Shown here piece after piece: positions 18,337 to 27,881 of a stretch of DNA of 64,000 bases. Made by a program: the position numbers and the translations under genes. Each line of letters begins with the position of its first letter. Position 1 is the first letter of the stretch. The notes under the pieces were generated by a model. The model had not been told where the DNA came from. It searched no databases and worked only from the letters and a program-made list of their open reading frames with translations. Origin of the DNA: Mycobacterium angelicum (GTDB lineage Bacteria; Actinomycetota; Actinomycetes; Mycobacteriales; Mycobacteriaceae); assembly GCF_002086155.1 (NCBI RefSeq), contig NZ_MVHE01000004.1, forward strand, positions 1 through 64,000. The letters run 5' to 3'.

Positions 18337-18807
18337 TCAACCGGCGTCTAATACCAAAGCCCTTGTGGGCGAAGCCAATCCGGGAACCGGCGCCAGGCCC
18401 GCGAAGAGATCGATCGCAGCCGTCAGCGTGCGGTCGACGAACTCCGCGAATTCCTCGAAGGCAATCTCTTCGGTAAACCACCGGCACTGCTGGGCTTCGA
18501 CTCCGATGCGTCGCGGGTCGGAAGATCCGTGCACGATCGCGGTGATGTCGCGGCGCTTCTCGTTCCAGGTGTCGGCGAACTGGGCCAGCCAGGCATAGTC
18601 GTCGGCGGGGAAGAAGCAGGCCGGCGTGACCCGGATGGTGAGCACGTCGGGGTGTGCCGGCGAGATCTCGAGATGGACGTGTAGCCGGCGCAGGTGCACA
18701 TCGGCGACGAAGAAGAATTCGCCGTCATGCTGGCCGCGGAAATACCGGCGTCCGCGGGTGCGCAGATAGCGTTCGATCAGGGTTGCCGAGAGCGGCTGAG
18801 TCATCAT
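18337..18807 (-). CDS. YbjN-like conserved protein (Rv0789c-like)
   Basis: A protein of about 156 residues with LIERYLRTRGRRYFRG, then DGEFFFVADVHLRRLHVHLEISP, and ACFFPADDYAWLAQFADTWNEKRR, a pattern of the YbjN/T3SS-chaperone-like fold found in many actinobacterial proteins. Two adjacent ATG codons at 18807 and 18804 could start it, and the frame is also open upstream, so the N terminus is uncertain. It is the last gene of the leftward cluster that begins with the GntR regulator. No function is known to me. Confidence 0.7.
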   Translation of the reverse strand: MMTQPLSATLIERYLRTRGRRYFRGQHDGEFFFVADVHLRRLHVHLEISPAHPDVLTIRVTPACFFPADDYAWLAQFADTWNEKRRDITAIVHGSSDPRRIGVEAQQCRWFTEEIAFEEFAEFVDRTLTAAIDLFAGLAPVPGLASPTRALVLDAG

Positions 18808-18848
18808 GCGAGTAATGCTGCGGCCGGCGCCTATGCGGATCCTTTGAA

Positions 18849-19583
18849 CTAAGGAATGTGGCGCCGAAGAATCAGTTGAGAATTCGCTGAGTGACGCGCC
18901 ACCGCCTCGAGTGGCGGACCGGCCCACAATTCGTCGTCACCGGCGACCTGTGCCGCGACCTCCGCGGACTCCAGCGCCGCGAGGACCGCGCGGGCGATTC
19001 GCTCATACCACTGTGCGACGTCAGCCGGGTAGTCGGCGTAGCTGCCGTTATCCCGCAGGATAGGGCCCTCCACAGTCGCTATCGGGGTGCTGCCGTCGAA
19101 CGCCTGCCGGTAGGGCTTGCCGAGCAGTGCGGCGGTGGACGCGTCGATGGTGGCGTCCAGCTTGATCCAGCGTCCGCCCAGATACGCCTCGCCCAGGGAA
19201 TGCCACGGCAGTGGCCGGGACGCACCCCATAGCGCGCGAACTTCGGGGGATAGGAATTCCTTATCCGGGCAGTCCAGGGTCTGGAAGGCGATGCGCGCCG
19301 GAACGCCGGCGGCTCGGCACAGGGCGACGAAGGAGCTTGCCTTGCCCATACAGAACGCGACGCCGTGGCCGATCACGTCGCTGGCACGGTTTTGTCCCTG
19401 CGCCAGGTAGCGAAACGACGCCAGGATGTCGTAGGGCAGGTCGCGCACATAGTGATAGATCCGCCCGACGCGATCGGTCTCGGATGAGCTGTCTGCCACC
19501 AGCTTTGCCGCCGTCGCCCGAACGAGCGGATGGGCCGAATCGAGATACGCAGTGGGAGAAAGGAATTCCTCTAGCTCGTGCAC
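18849..19583 (-). CDS. Transglutaminase-like cysteine protease-fold protein (Rv0790c-like)
   Basis: A 244-residue protein with the transglutaminase/protease-like core: the Cys in GVAFCMGKASSFVALCRAAGVPARIA, His in PWHSLGEAYL and Asp in RWIKLDATID. An upstream element VGRIYHYVRDLPYD fits the family. GTG 19583 (MHELEEFL) is chosen; it overlaps the oxidoreductase stop by 13 bases, which suggests coupling. It corresponds in place and length to Rv0790c. The substrate is unknown; such proteins cleave peptides or amides, or cross-link them. Confidence 0.8.
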   Translation of the reverse strand: MHELEEFLSPTAYLDSAHPLVRATAAKLVADSSSETDRVGRIYHYVRDLPYDILASFRYLAQGQNRASDVIGHGVAFCMGKASSFVALCRAAGVPARIAFQTLDCPDKEFLSPEVRALWGASRPLPWHSLGEAYLGGRWIKLDATIDASTAALLGKPYRQAFDGSTPIATVEGPILRDNGSYADYPADVAQWYERIARAVLAALESAEVAAQVAGDDELWAGPPLEAVARHSANSQLILRRHIP

Positions 19584-20575
19584 TTGATCGCCGGAAGTAT
19601 GTCGCGTCCGATGACATGAAGGTAGTCGGATTTCACCACGTGCGGGACCGTGAACAGAAACTGGCCGACCCCGCAGTCCTGGTACTCGCGAATGCGCGCT
19701 AGACACCGCTCGGGCGAGCCGACGATGAGCCCGGATTCGGGAATCGACGCGAACTCGGCCCGGATCCGGGACTCGTCCTCGGCCGATTCCGTCGGCGCCA
19801 GCAGAGCCGTCACCGACAACCGCAGACTCTCCGGTGCGCGACCGGCCGATTCGCACGCGCGAGCCAGGAAATCGCGCCGCTGCGTCACCTGCAGCGGCGA
19901 CCACCAGCGCACATTCAGGCCCTGCGCGTGCCTGGCGGCGATGCGATGGACTCGATCGCCTTCCCCGCCGATCCACAACGGCGGGTGCGGCCGCTGAACC
20001 GGCGGCGGATCGCAGATCGCGCCGTCCAGGGTGTAGAACTGTCCGGAATACGTGGGGTTCGGCTCGGTCCACACCGCCCGAATGACCTGCAGCGCCTCGT
20101 CAAGCGCGGACACCCGGTCACGCACGGGAGGAAACGGAATCCCGTAGGCCTCGAACTCGCGCTGAAACCAGCCGGCGCCCAATCCCAGATCCAGCCGGCC
20201 CTCGGAGATGACGTCCAGCGTGGCCGCCATCTTGGCCAGCACCGCGGGATGACGGTAGGAGTTGCACAGCACACTGGTGCCCAGGCGCAGCCGGGTGGTG
20301 TCGCGGGCCAGTGCGGTCAGGGCCGTCCAGCATTCCAGCAACGGCATCGATATCGGGTTTGCGGACGGGCCACGGCCGGAGTCGGCGGCGATACCGGCGT
20401 CTTTGACGTAGTCATCCGGGCTGATGGTGAGGAAGTGGTCGCACAACCACACCGAATCAAAGCCGTATTGCTCCGCCGATTGGGAGACGGTGACCATGTC
20501 CGGGTAGTTGCTCACCGCCAGACCGTTGACGGTAAGAGCCAGAATGAGGCCGACGTGGGTTTCGCTGGGTTTCAT
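19571..20575 (-). CDS. LLM-class F420-dependent oxidoreductase (Rv0791c-like)
   Basis: A 334-residue luciferase-like TIM-barrel enzyme. QYGFDSVWLCDHF, TRLRLGTSVLCNSYRHP and SEGRLDLGLGAGWFQREFEAYG are classical for F420-dependent members, and the C terminus holds VGSPERCLARIREYQDCGVGQFLF. It probably reduces or oxidises a small molecule with F420. It is the second gene of the GntR operon; its ATG overlaps the GntR stop, which suggests that its substrate relates to the ligand of that regulator. Confidence 0.87.
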   Translation of the reverse strand: MKPSETHVGLILALTVNGLAVSNYPDMVTVSQSAEQYGFDSVWLCDHFLTISPDDYVKDAGIAADSGRGPSANPISMPLLECWTALTALARDTTRLRLGTSVLCNSYRHPAVLAKMAATLDVISEGRLDLGLGAGWFQREFEAYGIPFPPVRDRVSALDEALQVIRAVWTEPNPTYSGQFYTLDGAICDPPPVQRPHPPLWIGGEGDRVHRIAARHAQGLNVRWWSPLQVTQRRDFLARACESAGRAPESLRLSVTALLAPTESAEDESRIRAEFASIPESGLIVGSPERCLARIREYQDCGVGQFLFTVPHVVKSDYLHVIGRDILPAIKCTS

Positions 20576-21381
20576 TGGGTTTCTCGCTTCTCGATGATTC
20601 CGGCGCCCGGACCGGCCATTGTCCGGGGCAATGTGACGGCGAACCGGTAGCGCTCCGGGCGGTAGTGGAACAGCACCACCTCGAGCGGCTTGTCGTCTTT
20701 GTCGTAGCTGGTGCGCTCGAGCACCAATACCGGCGAATTCTGCGGCAGGCCAAGCACTTCGGCCACGTCCGGAGAAACGGCGGCCGCGTGGATTTCATGG
20801 GTGGCCTTGGCGATTCGGATGCCAAGGCGCTGCTCCCACATCGTGTATGTGGTTTCGGTGTCGGCCGCACTCGACAGCAGCGGTTCGACAGCGTGGCCCA
20901 CCCACGGCGGCAGGTACGCCGTCACCAACGCCAGGGGTTCCGCGCCGGCCCCAAACAGCCGGCGAATACACAGCACCTCGTCCAGTCCCAGCGCCTCAGC
21001 GACGAATTGCGGTGCCGCACAGGTGCTATGAGACAGCACCTCCACCTGCGGGGTGACACCCGAACTCAACAACACCTCGGTAATGGTGCGAACACCCGAA
21101 GACAGCTCTTGCTTCACCGGATCGGCGACGAACGTGCCCAGCCCCTGCCGGCGAATCAGCCAGCCCTGACGCTCGAGCATGCCCACCGCCGCACGCACCG
21201 TCACCCGGCTCAGGCCCGAGCTTTCGATCAGCTCGCGCTCGCTGGGCAGGCGACCGCCCCGGGGCAGCTGCTGCGCGACGATCTGCGCCTTGAGTGTCTC
21301 GGCGAGTTGGGTGCTGGCCGGGACGCTGCCGCGCGAAATCCGCAAATCGGCGGCATTCAGGTCCAGCTTGACAGAGGTCAT
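20572..21381 (-). CDS. GntR/HutC-family transcription regulator (Rv0792c-like)
   Basis: A 269-residue regulator. The N-terminal winged helix-turn-helix has GGRLPSERELIESSGLSRVTVRAAVGMLERQGWLIRRQGLGTFVA, and the C-terminal half is a UTRA ligand-binding domain ending RTSYDKDDKPLEVVLFHYRPERYRF. It corresponds to Rv0792c. Two overlapping palindromes (TAANACGTNTTA) begin at its own start codon, so it very probably represses itself and the divergent monooxygenase gene. The ligand is not evident. It heads an operon with the oxidoreductase, transglutaminase-like and YbjN-like genes. Confidence 0.9.
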   Translation of the reverse strand: MTSVKLDLNAADLRISRGSVPASTQLAETLKAQIVAQQLPRGGRLPSERELIESSGLSRVTVRAAVGMLERQGWLIRRQGLGTFVADPVKQELSSGVRTITEVLLSSGVTPQVEVLSHSTCAAPQFVAEALGLDEVLCIRRLFGAGAEPLALVTAYLPPWVGHAVEPLLSSAADTETTYTMWEQRLGIRIAKATHEIHAAAVSPDVAEVLGLPQNSPVLVLERTSYDKDDKPLEVVLFHYRPERYRFAVTLPRTMAGPGAGIIEKRETQ

Positions 21382-21402
21382 AACACGTATTAAAACGTCT
21401 TA
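21381..21402. promoter_or_regulatory. Double operator TAANACGTNTTA for the GntR regulator
   Basis: Two 12-base palindromes, TAACACGTATTA (21381-21392) and TAAAACGTCTTA (21391-21402), overlap by two bases, so their centres are 10 bases apart, one helical turn. They cover the start codon of the GntR gene and the space before the divergent monooxygenase. Confidence 0.65.
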
Positions 21403-21442
21403 AGTCGAGTTGGTCAAGAACCCCCTGCAGAAAGGCCCCGCC

Positions 21443-21757
21443 ATGTCCTGTGCCCTGTCCCGCCCGATAGCGGTCATCGCAAGATTCGCGCCCCGGCCCG
21501 GTTCTCGCGACGCCCTACGCGCGCTGCTGAAAACGATGGTTACCCCGACCCGGTCCGAGGACGGATGCCGCACCTACGACCTCTATGAAATCGCCGACGA
21601 CGGCGGCTTTGTCCTATTCGAGCGCTATGCCAGCCGGCGCGCACTGGAGGCGCACCGGGCGTCGGCGCACTATGTGGACTACCGGGCGCGGGTCACCGAA
21701 TTGCTCACCGGCCCAATCGAGGTCGAGGTGCTCGACATCGTCGACGAGGCCTGCTGA
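21443..21757 (+). CDS. ABM-family monooxygenase-like protein (Rv0793-like)
   Basis: A 104-residue ferredoxin-like alpha+beta barrel protein of the antibiotic biosynthesis monooxygenase (ABM) family: IAVIARFAPRPGSRDALRALL, SEDGCRTYDLYE, FVLFERYASRRALEAHRAS. Homologues oxidise quinol-like compounds without cofactors, or merely bind small molecules. It corresponds to Rv0793. It is divergent from the GntR regulator and shares its double operator, which points to joint control. ATG 21443 follows an AAAGG ribosome site. Confidence 0.85.
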   Translation: MSCALSRPIAVIARFAPRPGSRDALRALLKTMVTPTRSEDGCRTYDLYEIADDGGFVLFERYASRRALEAHRASAHYVDYRARVTELLTGPIEVEVLDIVDEAC

Positions 21758-21764
21758 CCGAACA

Positions 21765-23246
21765 CTAAACGACGGTGAAGAACGAATCCCGGTACGCCTC
21801 AAGCAATCTCAGCCATAACTCGCTGATCGTCGGGAAGCACGGCACGGCGTGCCACAACCGGTCGACGGGCACCTGGCCCGCCACGACGATGGTGGCCGAG
21901 TGCAGCATCTCCGTCACGCCGGGACCGACCATCGTCACACCGAGCAGATGGCCCCGGTCGACGTCGACCACCATGCGCGCCCTCCCGGTGTACCCATCGG
22001 CGTAGAGCTTGGCTCCCATTACCGCATCTCCGATTTCGACGTCGATCGCCTTGATCCGGTGACCCGCCTGCGCGGCCTGCTCCGCCGTCAGCCCCACCGC
22101 GGCGGCTTCGGGGTCGGTGAAGAATGCCTGCGGCACCGCGTGGTGGTCGGCGGTGGTCGAATGGGTGCCCCACGGGGTGGTGTCCAGCGGCCGCCCACTG
22201 GCGCGTGCGGCGATTGCGGCGCCGGCGATGCGGGCCTGGTACTTGCCCTGGTGCGTCAGCAGCGCACGGTGATTGACATCGCCGGCGGCATACAGCCAGC
22301 CGTCGTCGATGGCCCGCACGCGGCAGGTGTCGTCGACGTCCAGCCAGTCGCCCGGCGTCAGTCCTACTGTCTGCAAGCCGATGTCGCCGGTCAGCGGGGC
22401 CCTGCCGGTGGCGAACAGCACTTCGTCCACCTGCAATACGGTGCCGTCGTCCAGTTCGAGATCCACCGGCCCGTCGCGTTCGGGGCGGCGCAGCGCGCGG
22501 ACGCTGACACCCGTGCGGACGTCGACGCCTGCCTCGGCGAGTCCGCGTCCGATGAATTCCCCTACGAATGGCTCCATCCGGGGCAGCAGTTGAGATCCGC
22601 GAACCAACAGGGTTACCAAGGAGCCCAATCCCGGCCAGGCCGTTGCCATTTCGACGCCCACGCCGCCTGCGCCGATCACCGCGAGGCGTCGTGGTACCGA
22701 ACTGCTGTCGGTGGCTTGGCGATTCGTCCACGGCCGGGCTTCGGCCATGCCGGGCAGGTCCGGAAGGGCCGGTCGGCTTCCGGTACAGATGACGACCGCA
22801 TGCTGGGCGGTCAGCGAGAGTCTTTCTCCGCCGGGAGTGGTGACGCGGACTCGCCGCGGGCCGTCCAACCGTCCGTGCCCGCGGATCAGCGTCGCGCCGA
22901 TTCCGCGCACCAAATCGGCCTGGCCGGTGTCGTCCCAATCGCTCACGTAGCGATCGCGCCGGCCGAACACACCGGCGGCATCGACAGCACCGGTGAGCGC
23001 CTGGCGTGCGCCGTCCACTCGACGCGTTTCGGAGATCGCGATGACCGGACGCAACAGCGCTTTGCTCGGCACACAAGCCCAATACGAACATTCGCCTCCG
23101 ACGAGCTCCCGTTCGACGACAGCGACGCGCAGCCCGGCCGCCGCGGCGCGGTCCGCGGCGTTCTGGCCGACCGGCCCGGCGCCGAGCACCACGACGTCCA
23201 CCGTCAAATCGGAGCGGTGCTCCTGTTGATCTGTTTGCGTAGTCAC
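21765..23246 (-). CDS. Pyridine nucleotide-disulfide oxidoreductase family flavoprotein (Rv0794c-like)
   Basis: A protein of about 493 residues with the class I flavoprotein layout: FAD motif [21 protein letters not shown], redox motif [21 protein letters not shown](P) motif [15 protein letters not shown], second FAD motif [12 protein letters not shown] and a C-terminal dimerisation domain ([18 protein letters not shown]). The redox site is CSYWAC rather than the CxxxxC spacing CVNVGC of lipoamide dehydrogenase; two Cys are still five apart. It resembles Rv0794c (lpdB), whose substrate is unsettled. GTG 23246 is chosen; the ribosome site is weak, so the N terminus may shift. Confidence 0.85.
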   Translation of the reverse strand: MTTQTDQQEHRSDLTVDVVVLGAGPVGQNAADRAAAAGLRVAVVERELVGGECSYWACVPSKALLRPVIAISETRRVDGARQALTGAVDAAGVFGRRDRYVSDWDDTGQADLVRGIGATLIRGHGRLDGPRRVRVTTPGGERLSLTAQHAVVICTGSRPALPDLPGMAEARPWTNRQATDSSSVPRRLAVIGAGGVGVEMATAWPGLGSLVTLLVRGSQLLPRMEPFVGEFIGRGLAEAGVDVRTGVSVRALRRPERDGPVDLELDDGTVLQVDEVLFATGRAPLTGDIGLQTVGLTPGDWLDVDDTCRVRAIDDGWLYAAGDVNHRALLTHQGKYQARIAGAAIAARASGRPLDTTPWGTHSTTADHHAVPQAFFTDPEAAAVGLTAEQAAQAGHRIKAIDVEIGDAVMGAKLYADGYTGRARMVVDVDRGHLLGVTMVGPGVTEMLHSATIVVAGQVPVDRLWHAVPCFPTISELWLRLLEAYRDSFFTVV

Positions 23247-23400
23247 GACAAATGACGCTACGCGCGTCGCCAAACGACCATTGTTCCAAGGGGTGCAAGG
23301 GGATTGGCCGATTTGCTCACGACCGGGGCCCGGGGCCGCTAGGTTATGTGCAGCCGCGCGCCGAGTGGCTGCCGCGGTGGGGGCGAGTCGAGGAGTCGTG

Positions 23401-25266
23401 ATGCTGGCGAATTTCGCGGTGCTGCCGCCGGAGATCAATTCGGCGCTGATGTTCACCGGTGCTGGTTCGGGACCGTTGTTGGAAGCCGCGGCGGCCTGGG
23501 AGGGGTTGTCTGCCGAGCTGGGCTCGGCGGCGTCCTCGTTCAGCGCGGTGACTTCCGGGTTGGCAGGTCAGGCGTGGCAGGGTCCGGCGTCGGCGGCGAT
23601 GGCGGCGGTCGCCGCGCCCTATGCGAGTTGGCTGGATGCGACGGCAGGGCGGGCCGCGGGTGCCGCCGGGCAGGCCAGAGCGGTTGCCGGCGTATTCGAG
23701 GCGGCGCAGACGGCGATGGTGCAACCGATAGCGGTGGCGGTCAACCGTTCTCAGATCGTGTCGCTGGTGCTGTCGAACCTGTTCGGCCAGAACGCGCCGG
23801 CGATCGCCGCGGCCGAAAGCAGCTACGAGGAGATGTGGGCCCAGGACGTGACCGCGATGGTCGGCTACCACTCGGGCGCGTCAGCGGCGGCCGCGCAGCT
23901 GACGTCCTGGCAGCAGTCGCTGCAGAGCCTGTTCGGCTTCTCCGGGAACCTCGGTATCGGCAACAAGGGCAACGGCAACATCGGCAGCGGCAATACCGGC
24001 AATCAGAATGCCGGTGACGGAAACAAGGGCAGTACCAACCTGGGCAGCGGCAACACCGGCAATTCGAACGTGGGCGGCGGAAACCTCGGTAATTCCAACA
24101 TCGGCAGCGGCAACACCGGCGACTCGAACGTCGGCGGCGGCAATCACGGCACCGGCAACGTGGGCGGCGGCAATAGCGGCAACCAGAACGTCGGCTTCGG
24201 GAACGAAGGAAAAGGGAATTACGGCGGCGGTAACAAGGGCGATGGCAACATCGGCTTCGGAAACGTCGGCCCGACGGAAACCCCCGGCCAGTCCAACATC
24301 GGTAGCGGAAACATCGGCAATTTCAACCGCGGCAACGCCAACATCGGCGACTCCAACTGGGGTTTCGCCAATGTCGGCAATGGCAACATCGGCTTCGCCA
24401 ACACCGGCACCGGAAATATCGGCTTCGGCCTCACCGGCGACCACCAGATCGGCATCGGCGGCCTGAACAGCGGCAGCGGCAACATCGGGTTCGGCAACTC
24501 CGGCACCGGGAACATCGGCTTCTTCAACTCCGGTACCGGCAATGTGGGCATTTTCAATTCCGGCTTCGAGAACGTGGGCTACGGGAACGCGGGTACCAAC
24601 AACACCGGTTCATGGAATCCCGGCGGCACCAACACCGGCTTCTGGAACACCGGCCTGGAGGCCACCGGCGTCGGAAACACCGCAGGCGAAGTGACGGGCG
24701 CATTCAACTCCGGGCGCTACACAACCGGCTTCTTCAATTCCGGCCAGGAAGTGACCGGAATGTTCAACTCGGGCAAGACCGCCACCGGCTTCTTCAACTC
24801 CGGCCACGCCAACACCGGGTGGGCCAATGCCGGCGAGCTGAACACCGGGTGGGGGAATTCGGGCAACGTCAACACCGGCGGCTTCAGCTCGGGCAACCTC
24901 AACACCGGATTCGGTTACGTGTCCGACGGCACCGGGCCCAGCTCCGGGTTCGGAAACACCGGCACCGGCACATCGGGCTTCTTCAACGCCGGCAACGGCG
25001 CCTCGGGATTCACGAATGGCGGCGATGACACGTCGGGAGCGCGTAATCAGGCTCCCACTACATCGGGCCTCAATAACTCCGGCTTCGGCGGGTCGGGAGT
25101 CTCGAACTCCAGCGATCGGGGATCGGGCTTCTTCAATAGCGTGAACGACGGCGCGGGCTTCCAGCAATCGGGATTCTTCAACACCGGCATACGTAACTCG
25201 GGCGTCGGCAATGTGAGTGTCTTCCCCGGCACCGACAGCGGACATTCGGGTTTCTTCCACCGCTGA
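23401..25266 (+). CDS. PPE family protein, MPTR subfamily
   Basis: A 621-residue PPE protein opening [22 protein letters not shown]. The domain of about 180 residues has the WxG-like [22 protein letters not shown] and [16 protein letters not shown] signatures. Long MPTR repeats follow ([16 protein letters not shown]). GAGGAG lies before the ATG; an overlapping GTG at 23398 is an alternative start. It is expected to be exported by ESX-5. The N-terminal PPE half is closely similar to that of the PPE gene near 8-9.8 kb (both share the VLPPEi/vNs[13 protein letters not shown] opening), so the two are paralogues. Confidence 0.93.
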   Translation: MLANFAVLPPEINSALMFTGAGSGPLLEAAAAWEGLSAELGSAASSFSAVTSGLAGQAWQGPASAAMAAVAAPYASWLDATAGRAAGAAGQARAVAGVFEAAQTAMVQPIAVAVNRSQIVSLVLSNLFGQNAPAIAAAESSYEEMWAQDVTAMVGYHSGASAAAAQLTSWQQSLQSLFGFSGNLGIGNKGNGNIGSGNTGNQNAGDGNKGSTNLGSGNTGNSNVGGGNLGNSNIGSGNTGDSNVGGGNHGTGNVGGGNSGNQNVGFGNEGKGNYGGGNKGDGNIGFGNVGPTETPGQSNIGSGNIGNFNRGNANIGDSNWGFANVGNGNIGFANTGTGNIGFGLTGDHQIGIGGLNSGSGNIGFGNSGTGNIGFFNSGTGNVGIFNSGFENVGYGNAGTNNTGSWNPGGTNTGFWNTGLEATGVGNTAGEVTGAFNSGRYTTGFFNSGQEVTGMFNSGKTATGFFNSGHANTGWANAGELNTGWGNSGNVNTGGFSSGNLNTGFGYVSDGTGPSSGFGNTGTGTSGFFNAGNGASGFTNGGDDTSGARNQAPTTSGLNNSGFGGSGVSNSSDRGSGFFNSVNDGAGFQQSGFFNTGIRNSGVGNVSVFPGTDSGHSGFFHR

Positions 25267-25283
25267 GTCGCGCCGCCGATAGC

Positions 25284-26387
25284 TCAGTGGTTGTTGATCA
25301 GCATCGCTGAGTACTTACGCAGGTCCGCGTCGGGCACCAGGGTGAATCCGCCGTAATCCTGATACAGCTCGATGCTGGTTGCGCCGTTGGAGACGCCGTA
25401 GCCGATGACGCCGCCGAGGTCGGGCGGTGACGCCGGGCCGGTCTGGAATTCCACCTCCGCGCCGCTGCGCTTCATCGCCGCGTAGATGGTCTGCAGTTCC
25501 TTGGGCACCTTCGTCGGTAGGTCCAGGTCGTGGTTGTCGAAGACGCAGCGGTCGCCGGCGCGCTTTCGGCAGTCGTCCATCCAGCTGAGCGTGAAGTTCA
25601 CATCACGGACCGGCTTACCGCTGTCGGTTTCCTTGAACGGATTGAGCGGCGTCTCGAAACGCGTTGTCTTCCAGGGTGCGTAGTCGTCGACGATGTTATT
25701 GAGGCAAGCCTTGTAGTTGGCGTCGGTCATCCCGGCTTTGCGTAGCGGATCGAGCGCGCCGGGATGGCTGTCGATGGAGAACGGCTCGGCCGTGAACATC
25801 ATGCAGGAGGTGACCGCGACCTCGTGGACCAGCGGATCGCCGTCGTACTTGGCGGCGAGCAACTCCTGCAGGTGCGCCCACGCCTTGTGGTAGGCATCGC
25901 TCCACACATGGCCCAGGTTGCGGTCCTTGGACTTGCCCTGGCCGTTGGTGTGCACCACCGGGATCTTGCCGCCGCTGGCCTCCATCACCCAATCGGGCGC
26001 CCAGAAGCCGCCCCACACCCGGATCTTCACGGCGAGCGGCGTTTTCGGATTGTCCTGGTTGTATTTCCGGACGGCGTCCAGACCCTGGTCGATCTCGTTG
26101 TTGTCGGCGAGACCGGAAGTGGCCGTCGGCACCAGCGAGCGCCACGACGCCAGGATGACGATGCCCTGCAGCAGTCCGGTCTTGCGGCGCACCGTGTCGA
26201 GGGAGTTGTCCGGCTCGCCGAGGACCGGCGCGAACTTGTAAGCACCCATGGAGATGAGCCCGCGCAGCGGCTCCTTGACGGCGCTGTCGGTCAGCCGAAC
26301 CGGTCGCTGCTCAGCGAGACCAGCCGGGGCGACGAACGCGAGCAGCGCCGTGACCAGGGCCAGCAGGATGGAACAGTTGCTCCGCAC
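25284..26387 (-). CDS. Secreted TIM-barrel (glycoside-hydrolase-like) protein
   Basis: A 367-residue protein with a signal peptide (MRSNCSILLALVTALLAFVAPAGLAEQ). The mature part suggests a beta/alpha barrel hydrolase: TGLLQGIVILASWRSLVP, then DAVRKYNQDNPKTPLAVKIRVWGGFWAPDW, then VHEVAVTSCMMFTAEPFS, and near the end ELQTIYAAMKRSGAEVEFQT with GATSIELYQDYGGF. Strand ends carry Glu and Asp in positions where glycosidases of the GH-A type hold them, but I cannot assign a family. It may act on cell-wall or host glycans. No H37Rv counterpart is recalled at this place. Confidence 0.65.
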   Translation of the reverse strand: MRSNCSILLALVTALLAFVAPAGLAEQRPVRLTDSAVKEPLRGLISMGAYKFAPVLGEPDNSLDTVRRKTGLLQGIVILASWRSLVPTATSGLADNNEIDQGLDAVRKYNQDNPKTPLAVKIRVWGGFWAPDWVMEASGGKIPVVHTNGQGKSKDRNLGHVWSDAYHKAWAHLQELLAAKYDGDPLVHEVAVTSCMMFTAEPFSIDSHPGALDPLRKAGMTDANYKACLNNIVDDYAPWKTTRFETPLNPFKETDSGKPVRDVNFTLSWMDDCRKRAGDRCVFDNHDLDLPTKVPKELQTIYAAMKRSGAEVEFQTGPASPPDLGGVIGYGVSNGATSIELYQDYGGFTLVPDADLRKYSAMLINNH

Positions 26388-26405
26388 TCCGAAAGGGTAG
26401 CAGTT

Positions 26406-27080
26406 TCACCGCGGCCGACTGGCCAGTTTCCCGGCAAGCTCGCGTAGGTCACGGGCAACCAGGGTGGGCTGATCGCCAACCGGCAGCGGCCGGTTGCCGG
26501 GACGGGTGATCAGCGCCGAGCTGAAGCCGACGTGTTGCGCACCGAGCAGGTCCCACACGTGAGCGGCCACCATCATGCAATCGCCGGGCGCCACGTCGAG
26601 GACTTCGCATACATGCCGATACACGGCCGGCGCGGGCTTGAATGCCCGGCAGAAATCTACGGTCAGCTGCTGCTCGAAGAAGCCTGCCAGTCCGGCGTTC
26701 TCGAGCGGGCTGGCGCCCTCGCTTGGCGGCGAGTTGGTCAGCGTGACCAGTCGAAATCCGTTGGCGCGCAACTCCGTCAGCCCGGCAGCCACATCGGGAT
26801 GCGCGGGCATCGTCAGCATTGCCGACTTGAGCGAAGCCGCGTCATTCTCGGTGATGTCCACCCCATGGATGTCGGCCACCATGCGCAAGACGCCTTGTCC
26901 GAGCGTGGAGAAGTCCACGTACTCGCCGGTGAGCGTAACCGTCATCGAGTACGTGATGAGCTGACCGAACCATTCGCGCAGCACGCCCTCCGAACCGAAC
27001 AGGTCAGCGAAAAGCGGTGCAATGGAACCGATGTCGAGCAGCGTCTCGTTCACGTCAAACACCACGACAGACGGTGGCAC
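26406..27080 (-). CDS. HAD-superfamily hydrolase, haloacid dehalogenase type II-like
   Basis: A 224-residue HAD protein. Motif I is VVVFDVNETLLD with the nucleophilic Asp, motif II is RLVTLTNSPPSE, the Lys is in FCRAFKPAPAVYRHV, and motif IV is CMMVAAHVWDLLGAQHVG. The combination FDVNETL/TNS/AHxWD is typical of (S)-2-haloacid dehalogenases. It probably removes halide from short 2-haloacids or hydrolyses a related phosphate. Together with the Asp-nucleophile alpha/beta hydrolase 1.5 kb away it gives this accessory region a possible dehalogenation theme. Confidence 0.83.
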   Translation of the reverse strand: MPPSVVVFDVNETLLDIGSIAPLFADLFGSEGVLREWFGQLITYSMTVTLTGEYVDFSTLGQGVLRMVADIHGVDITENDAASLKSAMLTMPAHPDVAAGLTELRANGFRLVTLTNSPPSEGASPLENAGLAGFFEQQLTVDFCRAFKPAPAVYRHVCEVLDVAPGDCMMVAAHVWDLLGAQHVGFSSALITRPGNRPLPVGDQPTLVARDLRELAGKLASRPR

Positions 27081-27131
27081 GGGTAGGCCTCGGCTTTCGA
27101 TCGTTGCGCGCAGGTCCCAGCTTCCGGGACT

Positions 27132-27245
27132 TCATTCGACGACGACCACCATTTTGCCACCGGCTTCTCCGGCTTCCATGACGCTGTGCGCTTCATGGAT
27201 CTGGTCGAAAGGGAAGACATGAGACGGCCGGGCGTCGAGCCAGCG
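27132..27245 (-). pseudogene. 3' remnant of a zinc-type quinone oxidoreductase/alcohol dehydrogenase gene
   Basis: Reading leftward directly after the TetR stop gives LDARPSHVFPFDQIHEAH, then SVMEAGEAGGKMVVVVE and a stop. This is the characteristic C terminus of MDR-family quinone oxidoreductases. About 35 codons remain; the rest is gone and no start exists. It suggests that the TetR operon once ended with an oxidoreductase gene that was removed by deletion. Confidence 0.75.
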
Positions 27246-27881
27246 TCAAGATCGCTTGCGCTTGGTGGATTGCGGCGCAAAGGAACGCACATAGGCGACC
27301 GCCGCGTCCAGTGCCGCACGCAGTGGCTCCGGGTCGCCGGTGGCGTGGGTGAGCATGGCCCCACCTTGGTGCGCGACGACCAGCGATACCGCCAGGTGCT
27401 TGGGATCGGCGTCGGGGCGCAGGTCGCCCCGGCGGCGCATCGCGGCGAGTCCACCGCGAAACAGCTCGATCCACGCGTCGTATCCCGCGGAGAGGTCGGC
27501 GTGGATTTCGTCGTCCGCGTCGATCAGTTCGCCGGCCAGCGAACCGTAGACGCAACCGCCACGGCGATATACGGATTCGATGTCGTCAACGCACGCGGTG
27601 GCCCAATCTTGCAGCGCTGCAATGCTGTCGAGTTCGCCAAGCCGCGCCTGCGTGTGGAACGCCACCACGTCAGCACGGCGGGATGCGATCACTTGGCGAA
27701 TCAGATCGCGCTTGTCGCCGAAGTAGTGCGAGATCTGTGATCCGCTGACCCCTGCGGCGGTACGCACTTCGTCAATGCTGGCGTTGGAAACGCCGCGCTC
27801 GAACACCAGATCGGCGGCCGCTCCGATAATACGTGCCCGGGTCGCCAGGCCTTTGCGGGTGAGCTGGGAATCCCTGGCCAC
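27246..27881 (-). CDS. TetR-family repressor, second of a tandem pair
   Basis: A 211-residue TetR protein. The HTH lies near residues 31-53 (NASIDEVRTAAGVSGSQISHYFGDK), followed by a helical ligand domain with GGCVYGSLAGELID and VVAHQGGAMLTHATGDPEPLRAALDAA. GTG 27881 starts immediately after the stop of the other TetR gene. The two proteins share the HTH pattern VSGSQxxHYF and the C-terminal AHQGGA motif, so they are paralogues. The gene probably belongs to the operon headed by the alpha/beta hydrolase, whose promoter bears a 16-base palindrome. Confidence 0.88.
   Translation of the reverse strand: MARDSQLTRKGLATRARIIGAAADLVFERGVSNASIDEVRTAAGVSGSQISHYFGDKRDLIRQVIASRRADVVAFHTQARLGELDSIAALQDWATACVDDIESVYRRGGCVYGSLAGELIDADDEIHADLSAGYDAWIELFRGGLAAMRRRGDLRPDADPKHLAVSLVVAHQGGAMLTHATGDPEPLRAALDAAVAYVRSFAPQSTKRKRS

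Noticed and set aside
18849..20072. A 407-codon frame that would extend the transglutaminase-like protein.
   Set aside because: The extension lies within the F420 oxidoreductase gene in another frame and has no family match; GTG 19583 fits the family length.
24717..25260. Minus-strand frames rich in Pro/Leu/Val repeats within the second PPE gene.
   Set aside because: They mirror the MPTR repeats on the coding strand.
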